DNA from: Streptomyces fructofermentans
GTDB lineage: Bacteria; Actinomycetota; Actinomycetes; Streptomycetales; Streptomycetaceae
DNA length: 64,000 nucleotides
NCBI RefSeq assembly: GCF_014651055.1
Contig: NZ_BMWD01000011.1
Span: 1-64,000 of the forward strand
Direction of reading: 5' to 3'
Shown: piece by piece, positions 63,981 through 64,000 of the stretch
Layout: each line of letters begins with the position of its first letter
Numbering within the stretch: the stretch's first letter is position 1
Made by a program: the position numbers and the translations under genes
The notes under the pieces: model-generated
Told to the model about the DNA's origin: nothing
Seen by the model: only the letters and a program-made list of their open reading frames with translations
Database searches by the model: none

Positions 63981-64000
63981 CGACGCAGCCCGCACACCGT

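Overview
The window is very GC-rich, with strong third-position G/C bias, many GTG starts, 4-bp ATGA/GTGA gene couplings and many leaderless promoters. This is chromosomal DNA of a Streptomyces or very close actinomycete. The gene order (antibiotic-resistant-type trpS, proC, ilvD, ppx, radA, disA, mutY, sigE-cseABC, clpC, lsr2, coaX-nadC-nadB-panC, orphan nuoD, mprF) is what I remember for the SCO3334-SCO3397 stretch of S. coelicolor. It is core-arm housekeeping DNA. I see no insertion sequence, prophage, tRNA, integrase or CRISPR array.

Left end (1-810): the leader of an rRNA operon running off the left edge on the minus strand, back to back with a 13-codon Trp-Trp leader peptide and a textbook 1:2/2:3/3:4 attenuator in front of trpS. 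From 1850 to 14.8 kb lie proC, an ABC-2 exporter with a palindromic operator over a leaderless start, a methyltransferase, small membrane and SH3 proteins, a Ser/Thr kinase with an extracellular beta-propeller, ilvD, a TetR/sugar-phosphate isomerase pair and an exopolyphosphatase.

From 14.9 to 24 kb: a Cys-rich protein, an unusual single polypeptide joining sigma-factor-like, anti-sigma zinc-finger, membrane and BACON/Ig-like parts, then radA and disA (c-di-AMP), an anchored Cys-containing protein and mutY. From 24.5 to 28.2 kb is the cell-envelope stress operon sigE-cseA-cseB-cseC. From 28.7 to 39 kb: an MFS efflux pump with a divergent TetR, an M23 peptidase, a carboxylesterase, a secreted HAD phosphatase, clpC, an SCO3374-family gene and lsr2, the last two overlapping tail to tail.

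From 39.4 to 47.4 kb, all on the minus strand: a BlaI-type repressor with an argA-type N-acetylglutamate synthase, a 59-aa membrane peptide, and a DUF2520-panC-nadB-nadC-coaX series that joins pantothenate, NAD and CoA synthesis. From 47.5 to 54.5 kb: a frameshifted threonine-aldolase-like gene, an ArsR regulator, a TmrB-like ATPase, a NarL-type two-component pair and a MidA/NDUFAF7-like methyltransferase beside an orphan nuoD. The right end has two PH-domain membrane proteins, a coiled-coil membrane protein, a 1.2-kb gene-poor stretch, a membrane esterase and an mprF-like lysyl-phosphatidylglycerol synthase with a sigma-E-like promoter.

Two general features stand out. At least thirteen genes show a TANNNT-like -10 box 6-8 nt before the start codon, implying leaderless mRNAs. 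At least seven intergenic spaces carry their own short tandem-repeat array.
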